Assembly: GCA_005792865.1 (NCBI GenBank) | Contig: SXQR01000163.1 | Coordinates: 1-7,831, forward strand | Reading direction: 5' to 3' | Length of the DNA stretch: 7,831 nt | Origin: Flavobacterium sp. | GTDB lineage: Bacteria; Bacteroidota; Bacteroidia; Flavobacteriales; Flavobacteriaceae | Shown here: positions 1 through 5,366 of the stretch, in pieces | How positions within the stretch are numbered: the first letter of the stretch is position 1 | Layout of the letters: each line of letters begins with the position of its first letter | Position numbers and translations under genes: made by a program | Notes under the pieces: generated by a model | Seen by the model: the letters and a program-made list of their open reading frames with translations, nothing else | Database searches by the model: none | Told to the model about the DNA's origin: nothing

Positions 1-2018
1 CCCAACTCGACGATGACGGTATCTGCAGCGGTGATTGCAATGCCCTCGGCAAATGCATCCGATGCCACCGGCTGGTTCTGGACCTTATCGATCCCCAATC
101 GCGAAAGGATGGCCTGGACGTATCCCTTGAACTGGAAGAAATCGGATGTTTTTTGCGGATTGGCCCAAGTCTCCTGCAGCCTGTTCCCCGAAAGGAAAAG
201 CGTCAGGTGCTTGAATTCCTCATACCCGCCGGGAAAATTGTGATAAGTCTTGCCGAATTCAAATATCTTGAGGTCCTGGTTGCGCCGGTTGATATTATAC
301 GCGATGGCTTCCAGTCCCGAGAAAAGCATGGATTGCCGCATTGCCGAGAGGTCATGGCTCAGCGGATTGAGCATCGTGACGTTGAATTCCGGCTTGAGGC
401 TCGAGGACAGTTCCACATATTGCGGTGAGGTCAGTGAATTGGCCATCATCTCGTTGAATCCTAGCGAGGTAAGCTGCGCAGCGATGATGTTCTGCACCTT
501 GTAATCCTCGGTCCTTGCCGAATACGAGACCGTCGCGTTGAACTTCTTGGTGAAATTGATGTTGTTATAACCGTAAACGCGCAGGATTTCCTCGATCACG
601 TCGATCTCGCGCTGGACATCCACGCGGTAGGCCGGGACCACAAGCCCCAAACCGGCATCGGACATGCTGTTCACCTTGATATCCAGCGACACGAGGATCT
701 TCTTGATGGTTTCCTTGGGCAGTTCCTGTCCGATGACCTTCGCCACCTTGTTGAAATTCAGGAAAACCGTGTGGTCTTCCACTTTTTTGGGGTAAACGTC
801 AACGATGTCTGAAGTCACTTCGCCACCCGCCACTTCCAGGATCAACAGGGCCGCGCGCTTGAGTGCATATTCGGTAATGGTGGGGTCGATGCCGCGCTCA
901 AATCGGAAGGAGGCGTCGGTGGAAAGCCCGTGCCGCTTGGCGGTCTTGCGAATGGTGACCGGATTGAAATACGCACTTTCCAAAAAGATCGCATTGGTGG
1001 TCTCGGTCACGCCCGAATTTTTTCCGCCAAAAACCCCTGCCATGCACAAAGGGCCCTTGTCGTCACAAATCATCAGGTCCTCCGGGTGCAGGATCCGCTC
1101 GGCCTCGTCCAGGGTCGTGAAACGCGTGCCTGCGTCAACGGTCTTGACCGTGATCTTTCCGGTGATTTTTGCCGCATCAAAGGCATGCAGCGGTTGCCCG
1201 AGCTCGTGAAGGACATAATTGGTCACGTCCACGACATTGTTTTTTGGCGTCAGGCCGATGGCGCGCAAGCGGTTCTGCAGCCAATCCGGCGACGGCTTCA
1301 CCGATACGCTCGAGATCGTCACCCCGCAATAGCGCGGGGCCAGTTTCGCGTCCTTGACATCGACATCGATCTTGAGCACGCGCTTGTCAACCTTGAATTT
1401 TGAAACCGATGGCGTGATCAGCTCAACATGCACGTTCTTCTGCATCAGGCCGGCACGCAGGTCGCGCGCGACGCCCATGTGACTCATCGCATCGGCCCGG
1501 TTTGGGGTCAGCCCGATCTCAAAGACCTCGTCGTCCTCGATATTAAAAACTTTAGCAGCCGGCGTTCCTGGCTTGAGCGCCGGGTCAAGCACCATGATGC
1601 CCTCGTGCGAGGTCCCCAGCCCGAGCTCATCTTCGGCGCAGATCATGCCATGGCTGTCCTCGTCACGGATGCGGCCCTTCTTGATCTGGAAGGGTTGGCC
1701 TTTTTCGTCGTACAAAGTGGTCCCGACCGTCGCGACGGGAACCTTTTGCCCGGCCGCCACATTGGCCGCACCGCAGACAATCTGCAGGGGAATCCCGTCG
1801 CCGAGGTCTACCTTGCAAACCTTCAGCCGGTCGGCATTGGGATGCTGGACACAACTGACCACATGCCCCACGACGACGCCTTCAAGTCCGCCGCGGACCG
1901 ATTGGAAAGGTTCGACCGCTTCGACCTCTAGCCCAAGATCGGTGAGCAGTGCGGCGGTCTCGGCGGATTTCCAGTCTGTTTTTATGAATTGCCTGAGCCA
2001 GTTGTACGAGATTTTCAT
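1..2018 (-). CDS. pheT: Phenylalanyl-tRNA synthetase beta subunit, C-terminus cut by window edge
   Basis: This is the beta chain of the cytoplasmic (alphabeta)2 enzyme that charges tRNA-Phe. It binds tRNA and edits mischarged Tyr-tRNA-Phe. The ATG at 2018 opens MKISYNWLRQFI, the usual bacterial PheT start. I read 672 codons with no stop or frameshift to the edge; the family is usually about 800 residues. Domains in order: an EMAP-type tRNA-binding OB fold at about 40-150 (HPNADRLKVCKVD at 59-71), the B3/B4 editing module at about 210-385 (GQPLHAFD at 274-281, FLESAYFNP at 345-353), the B5 domain at about 410-485 with its conserved DVIEEILRVYGY (473-484), and part of the catalytic-like B6/B7 core (FEFGKTYHN at 586-594). 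The C-terminal ferredoxin-fold anticodon-binding domain lies outside the window. The gene is divergent from the dehydrogenase and has its own likely promoter. The partner gene pheS is not in the window. Confidence 0.97.
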   Translation of the reverse strand, partial: MKISYNWLRQFIKTDWKSAETAALLTDLGLEVEAVEPFQSVRGGLEGVVVGHVVSCVQHPNADRLKVCKVDLGDGIPLQIVCGAANVAAGQKVPVATVGTTLYDEKGQPFQIKKGRIRDEDSHGMICAEDELGLGTSHEGIMVLDPALKPGTPAAKVFNIEDDEVFEIGLTPNRADAMSHMGVARDLRAGLMQKNVHVELITPSVSKFKVDKRVLKIDVDVKDAKLAPRYCGVTISSVSVKPSPDWLQNRLRAIGLTPKNNVVDVTNYVLHELGQPLHAFDAAKITGKITVKTVDAGTRFTTLDEAERILHPEDLMICDDKGPLCMAGVFGGKNSGVTETTNAIFLESAYFNPVTIRKTAKRHGLSTDASFRFERGIDPTITEYALKRAALLILEVAGGEVTSDIVDVYPKKVEDHTVFLNFNKVAKVIGQELPKETIKKILVSLDIKVNSMSDAGLGLVVPAYRVDVQREIDVIEEILRVYGYNNINFTKKFNATVSYSARTEDYKVQNIIAAQLTSLGFNEMMANSLTSPQYVELSSSLKPEFNVTMLNPLSHDLSAMRQSMLFSGLEAIAYNINRRNQDLKIFEFGKTYHNFPGGYEEFKHLTLFLSGNRLQETWANPQKTSDFFQFKGYVQAILSRLGIDKVQNQPVASDAFAEGIAITAADTVIVEL

Positions 2019-2037
2019 GAATGGTTGATTACGCCGG

Positions 2038-2045
2038 CAAAGATA
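2038..2045 (-). promoter_or_regulatory. Bacteroidota-type -7 promoter element for pheT
   Basis: Read on the minus strand, these bases are TATCTTTG, an exact match to the TAnnTTTG -7 consensus used by the Bacteroidota housekeeping sigma factor. Transcription would start about 7 bases downstream, near 2031, giving a leader of roughly a dozen bases before the pheT ATG at 2018. The -33 box is weak: only a T-rich stretch (TTTTCC) sits about 19-22 bases upstream, with no clean TTTG. There is no Shine-Dalgarno in the short leader, which is common in this phylum. Confidence 0.6.
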
Positions 2046-2073
2046 ACAATTCGCTGCCGTACGAGGGAAAATT

Positions 2074-2100
2074 TTTGGCGCCTGCGGACGGGTATTTTTC
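2074..2100 (+). promoter_or_regulatory. Possible promoter for the short-chain dehydrogenase gene
   Basis: A TTTG at 2074-2077 is followed 15 bases later by TATTTTTC at 2093-2100, which matches TAnnTTTG at all fixed positions except the last. The spacing is shorter than the roughly 19 bases usual between -33 and -7 boxes in Bacteroidota, so this is only a candidate. If used, it would leave a leader of about 95 bases that contains the dyads described at 2105-2116 and 2130-2172. Confidence 0.2.
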
Positions 2101-2104
2101 AACA

Positions 2105-2116
2105 TTCCGCGCGGAA
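2105..2116. repeat. Perfect 12-base palindrome in the divergent intergenic region
   Basis: The bases TTCCGCGCGGAA read the same on both strands. The site lies between pheT and the dehydrogenase gene, a few bases downstream of the candidate dehydrogenase -7 box. Its size and place would suit an operator for a dimeric regulator, or it could simply form a small RNA stem. No regulator gene is next to it, and the palindrome is short enough to arise by chance. Confidence 0.35.
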
Positions 2117-2129
2117 AATCGTATAAGGA

Positions 2130-2172
2130 ATTCGCATCTCCGTGTAACGGATTCCTGCCTCCGAATGCGGAT
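2130..2172 (+). other. Imperfect hairpin with a T tract in the dehydrogenase leader
   Basis: ATTCGCAT (2130-2137) can pair with ATGCGGAT (2165-2172) to give an 8-base stem with one G-T wobble. The 27-base loop can itself form a 4-base stem (TCCG with CGGA, loop TGTAA). The distal arm runs into a short T stretch (2172-2176) about 28 bases before the ATG. This could be a weak attenuator or a structured 5' leader. The long loop and short T run make it a poor terminator, and I see no known riboswitch motif. Confidence 0.25.
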
Positions 2173-2203
2173 TTTTATGTTCTTAATTCAAAAAGGGAAA
2201 ATC

Positions 2204-3091
2204 ATGGAAAATGGTCAAAAACATGCACTGATCACAGGCGCGACCAGCGGCATCGGATACGAACTTGCAAAGTTGTTCGCGCGCGACAATTACAATCTTG
2301 TCCTGGTGGCCCGCAACGAGGACCTGCTCAAGGAAACGGCGAGGGAAATGGAGGCCATCGGGAATATCCACACGCATACCTTTGCGGCAGACCTCTTTGA
2401 CCCGGGAGCTCCGGAAAAAATCTATTCGTTCACGCGCGAGCGCAACATTACCATCGATGTCCTGGTCAACGATGCCGGCCAGGGAGAATGGGGCAGGTTC
2501 ACGCAGACCGCGCTTCAACGCGAACGCGACCTGATCCAGCTCAACATCGTCGCGCTGGTGAGCCTGACCAAATATTATCTCAAGGAGATGGAGGCGCGCA
2601 AAAGTGGCAAGATCCTGCAGTTGGCCTCATCGGTGTCCAAGGCGCCGTCGCCGTTCCTTTCAGTCTATGCTGCGACCAAGGCATTTGTCCTGTCGTTCAC
2701 CGAAGCGCTGATCGAGGAAATGAAGGACACCAACGTCACACTCACTGCTTTGAGGCCGGATGCCACCGACACCGACTTTTTCCACAAGGCCAAGGCCGAG
2801 AATACCGTGACTTACAAGGAAGCCTCGATGTACACCGCCGAGGAAGTCGCGAAAGCCGGTTATGAAGGGCTGATGGACGGCGATGCGGTCGTGATCCCGG
2901 GATTCAAGAACAAGACCTACGATGTGCTCAACACGGTGCTTCCGGACAGCGCGGTGGCCAAGAACATGGCCAAGCAAATGGCGCCGAGCGAGAAGGAGGG
3001 AGGACGCCAAAGAACGCAGCACGCACCCTCTGCAAGGGAGCGCCGCGCGATCAACGAACGTGGCGGGCTCGTCAATGGCGACGTCGTGTAA
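2204..3091 (+). CDS. NAD(P)-dependent short-chain dehydrogenase/reductase
   Basis: This is a cytoplasmic classical SDR of 295 residues with a Rossmann fold; its substrate cannot be told from sequence. TGATSGIG (11-18) is the glycine-rich cofactor loop, and Arg37 after the second strand favours NADP. The catalytic tetrad is visible: Asn114, Ser142, Tyr155 and Lys159 (S-x12-YAATK). Two usual motifs are altered: NNAG is NDAG (89-92), and the PG after strand six is PD (185-186). I chose the ATG at 2204 because the Rossmann fold starts within ten residues of it and an AAAAGGGAAA purine stretch sits just before it. The open frame extends upstream to 2021, but that part overlaps the leader and has no SDR character. 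The last 30 or so residues (265-295) are Arg- and Gly-rich and look unlike a normal SDR end. The gene stands alone, divergent from pheT, with a terminator after it. Confidence 0.9.
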   Translation: MENGQKHALITGATSGIGYELAKLFARDNYNLVLVARNEDLLKETAREMEAIGNIHTHTFAADLFDPGAPEKIYSFTRERNITIDVLVNDAGQGEWGRFTQTALQRERDLIQLNIVALVSLTKYYLKEMEARKSGKILQLASSVSKAPSPFLSVYAATKAFVLSFTEALIEEMKDTNVTLTALRPDATDTDFFHKAKAENTVTYKEASMYTAEEVAKAGYEGLMDGDAVVIPGFKNKTYDVLNTVLPDSAVAKNMAKQMAPSEKEGGRQRTQHAPSARERRAINERGGLVNGDVV

Positions 3092-3112
3092 TTGCCTGCA
3101 AGTCAAACAATG

Positions 3113-3139
3113 AACCTTCCGTATGGGAGGTTTTTTTTT
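3113..3139 (+). terminator. Rho-independent terminator after the dehydrogenase gene
   Basis: AACCTTCC (3113-3120) pairs with GGGAGGTT (3125-3132) through eight base pairs, one of them a G-T wobble, around the tetraloop GTAT. The stem runs into nine T residues at 3131-3139. It lies 21 bases after the dehydrogenase stop. On the opposite strand the hairpin is preceded by the A run and has no T tract after it, so it should end transcription efficiently only on the plus strand. Confidence 0.9.
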
Positions 3140-3161
3140 GGCTTATTGAAAACATTTCTGG

Positions 3162-4028
3162 TCAAATGAGTTCCTCAACATGCCGACGGATGTTCTCGCT
3201 CATCCGCAAGGTGGGCAGGTCGTTGGCGTCGTCGCCGAACGGGTCTTCGATTTCCTCGGCGATCAACTCCAGGCTGGCCAGGACATAGAAGATGAACACG
3301 ACTACCGGGACCACGTAGAAGCCAAGGCTGAAGGCATAACCAAAGGGAAGCGTCATCACGTAAAAAAAAACGAATTTCTTGAGGAAGGCGCTGTAGGAAT
3401 AGGGGATGGGGGTATTCTTGATGCGTTCGCAGGCGCCGCAGATCTCCGTAAAGGACCGCAACTCCTCATTGATCATGAACAGTTGCCCGGCCGAGATCCT
3501 GCCCGATACATGCAGCGCATTCACCCTGTCCATCATCATTGCCGCGACCTGGTTGGGCATGTGCTTTTCAAGATCCAGTTGCATGTCCGGATCGTCCGAA
3601 AGCGCGTTGGCCGTTTGCGAACTGCCCAGGTGTTGGTGCAAAACCTGGGCGTATTGCGGGATCATCTTCCTGAAAAACTGCCGGTCGTCCTGCGACTCCT
3701 TCAAGATCGCCGATAATTTCATCGCCAGGTTGCGGCTGTTGTTGACAAGGGCGCCCCACAATTTCCGTCCTTCCCACCAGCGGTCGTACGCGGTATTGGT
3801 CCTGAAAACCAGCAGCAGCGAGATCACGAAGCCCAGCATGCCGTGCATCAGCGTGATGTTCTTGACATAACTGGCCTCCGAAAGTTTCCAATGCACCACT
3901 TCGAGGTACCCCACCAGGCCCGAATAAATCCCGATGGCCAGCATGATGGGCAGGAGCGTGCGGAAGGTATCGGCCTTGTGGAACCTGAAAATGAACGTGA
4001 ACCAGTCTTTGGTGTTGTAGGAGATCAT
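3162..4028 (-). CDS. Bestrophin-family (UPF0187) membrane channel protein
   Basis: This 288-residue inner-membrane protein is a bacterial bestrophin homologue, expected to assemble as a pentameric ion channel. Animal bestrophins conduct chloride; the Klebsiella homologue was reported to prefer cations, so selectivity here is open. Family marks are FRTNTAYDRWWEGRKLWG (75-92) just after the second hydrophobic segment, NTPIPYSYSAFLKKF (205-219) leading into the third, and EEIEDPFGDDANDLP (258-272), the acidic segment like the calcium clasp of eukaryotic members. Hydrophobic segments lie at about 26-44, 57-75, 217-234 and 236-257. Length is normal for bacterial members. The ATG at 4028 is the first plausible start and lacks a Shine-Dalgarno. 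The gene lies 36 bases after the TolC gene on the same strand and converges on the dehydrogenase. I see no minus-strand terminator after its stop. Its T9 tract is listed as a finding. Confidence 0.93.
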   Translation of the reverse strand: MISYNTKDWFTFIFRFHKADTFRTLLPIMLAIGIYSGLVGYLEVVHWKLSEASYVKNITLMHGMLGFVISLLLVFRTNTAYDRWWEGRKLWGALVNNSRNLAMKLSAILKESQDDRQFFRKMIPQYAQVLHQHLGSSQTANALSDDPDMQLDLEKHMPNQVAAMMMDRVNALHVSGRISAGQLFMINEELRSFTEICGACERIKNTPIPYSYSAFLKKFVFFYVMTLPFGYAFSLGFYVVPVVVFIFYVLASLELIAEEIEDPFGDDANDLPTLRMSENIRRHVEELI

Positions 4029-4045
4029 CGGTGTGCTATTGGCCG

Positions 4046-4053
4046 CAAAATAA
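4046..4053 (-). promoter_or_regulatory. Possible -7 box upstream of the bestrophin gene
   Basis: The minus strand reads TTATTTTG, one mismatch from TAnnTTTG, inside the 36-base gap between the TolC and bestrophin genes. A start about 7 bases downstream would leave a leader near 11 bases, similar to the layout at pheT. No convincing -33 box is visible, so the bestrophin gene may equally be read through from the efflux genes. Confidence 0.2.
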
Positions 4054-4064
4054 ATGAAAAATCT

Positions 4065-5366
4065 TTAAAGGCCCAGATTTCCCGAGAGTTCGCGCAGGGT
4101 GATCTCCGATAATTTTGCCTGGTACTGCGCGTTGTAAAAGCGGGCCTGCGCATTGATGAAGTTGAGTTGCGCGGTCCTGAATTCAAGCGTGGGCACCGTG
4201 CCGATGCGGAATTTGTCCAGCGTGATACGCAGGTTTTCCTGGGCGAGTTCCTGGTTGCGGCGTTCGATGTCAATGAGGCTGACGTTTGCCAGATAGGTCT
4301 GGTAGGCCGATGTAATTTGCGCGTTTATGGCGAGTTTTTGCCTCTCGATAAACAGGTCGGCATTCTCGACCTGCAGTTTGGCGACTTTCTCATTGCGGCG
4401 CTGGTTGAGCCCGTCAAAAAGGTTCATGGTCGCGTTGAACCCATAGCTGAAACCGCGCGATGATGCTTCGGTGGTGAAACCCAGCGATGATTCCGATTCG
4501 TTCCAGATGTAACCCGTATTGACCGTGACCACCGGATACCGGCCGGACCGCACCTGCCGCAACTGGAGTTCGGCAATCCGTTTGGAGAGCAATTGTGCCT
4601 GGATCTGGGGGTTCTGTTCCGATGCACGGTTGAGCAGATCGGCCAATGCCAAGGCCGGATCGACGGCAATTCCCTCGCTCACGCGGAATTCAATCTGCGG
4701 ATCGCGTCCCATGAGTTCATTGAGCCTGACGCGCGTCGCCGCGTAGGTTTCCCGTTGCCGAAGCTGTGCCGTGATGTCGGTATTGAGGTCCACCTGTGCG
4801 TTGAGCACCTCGAGTTTGGCCGCTTTTCCGATGGAGTAGCGGTTTTGAGCCGTCTCTACCCGTTGGCACGAAATGACGATTGCCGTGTCAAGCGCTGCGA
4901 GCTGTTGCTGTTGTTGGACAAGGTCAAAGTAGGTACCCATCAGGTCCCCGATTCCCGCCGTCATCGCGACCCGGAGTTCGGCCTCGCCCAATTTACGCGT
5001 TTCCTTGAGCTGGTCGTACCGCGCAAACATGCCAAAGCCATCAAAAATGGTCCATCCCAGGTTGAATCCGTAATTCAGGGAATTGTTGCGGGCGTTGTCA
5101 AGGGTGATCACCTCGCCGGTCTGCCGGGTCTGAGTCGAATATTGGATGTTGTTGTTGTCGGTGGCGACGGCCTCCACGCGCGGCAAAAAACCCGCGTTGC
5201 CGATGGTCACGTTTGTCTGGTCGATCTTCAGGTCATTGGCCGCGATCCGGATGTCGTAATTGTTCTCCAGTGCTGTCCTGACGGCCTCTTCCAGCGTCAG
5301 GATTTCCTGTGCGAAAAGCCCTATCGGCAGCAGGAGCAGGCCAATCAGTATTCTTTTAGGTCCCAT
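4065..5366 (-). CDS. TolC-family outer membrane efflux channel
   Basis: This 433-residue protein should form the trimeric outer membrane and periplasmic duct of a tripartite efflux pump. Residues 1-19 are a signal peptide (KR, a hydrophobic core, then LFA before Gln20). The mature part shows the two-fold internal repeat of the family: YGFNLGWTIFDG (99-110) matches YGFNATMNLFDG (308-319), and YSIGKAAKLEVLNAQ (177-191) matches FRIGTVPTLEFRTAQ (386-400). Long helical stretches between them fit the periplasmic coiled coils. Length is normal for the family. I chose the ATG at 5366 because it precedes the signal peptide directly and follows AAGGAGG by six bases; the frame is open to 5459, but the extra residues overlap the RND gene and would bury the signal peptide. 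The start overlaps the RND gene end by 11 bases, so the two are probably translationally coupled. The substrate is unknown. Confidence 0.95.
   Translation of the reverse strand: MGPKRILIGLLLLPIGLFAQEILTLEEAVRTALENNYDIRIAANDLKIDQTNVTIGNAGFLPRVEAVATDNNNIQYSTQTRQTGEVITLDNARNNSLNYGFNLGWTIFDGFGMFARYDQLKETRKLGEAELRVAMTAGIGDLMGTYFDLVQQQQQLAALDTAIVISCQRVETAQNRYSIGKAAKLEVLNAQVDLNTDITAQLRQRETYAATRVRLNELMGRDPQIEFRVSEGIAVDPALALADLLNRASEQNPQIQAQLLSKRIAELQLRQVRSGRYPVVTVNTGYIWNESESSLGFTTEASSRGFSYGFNATMNLFDGLNQRRNEKVAKLQVENADLFIERQKLAINAQITSAYQTYLANVSLIDIERRNQELAQENLRITLDKFRIGTVPTLEFRTAQLNFINAQARFYNAQYQAKLSEITLRELSGNLGL

Noticed and set aside
930..1931. Plus-strand open frames (930-1403 and 1428-1931) opposite pheT
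   Set aside because: Both are antisense shadows of an uninterrupted, well-conserved pheT frame and show no family resemblance.
2021..2203. N-terminal extension of the dehydrogenase to an ATG at 2021
   Set aside because: The extra 61 residues precede a complete Rossmann N-terminus, overlap the divergent promoter region, and contain no SDR or targeting signal.
3113..3139. The hairpin as a bidirectional terminator serving the bestrophin gene too
   Set aside because: On the minus strand the stem is followed by CATTGTTTGAC, not a T run, so efficient termination there is not supported.
3180..3870. Plus-strand open frames opposite the bestrophin gene
   Set aside because: The bestrophin motifs on the minus strand are unambiguous and continuous; the opposite frames show no domain.
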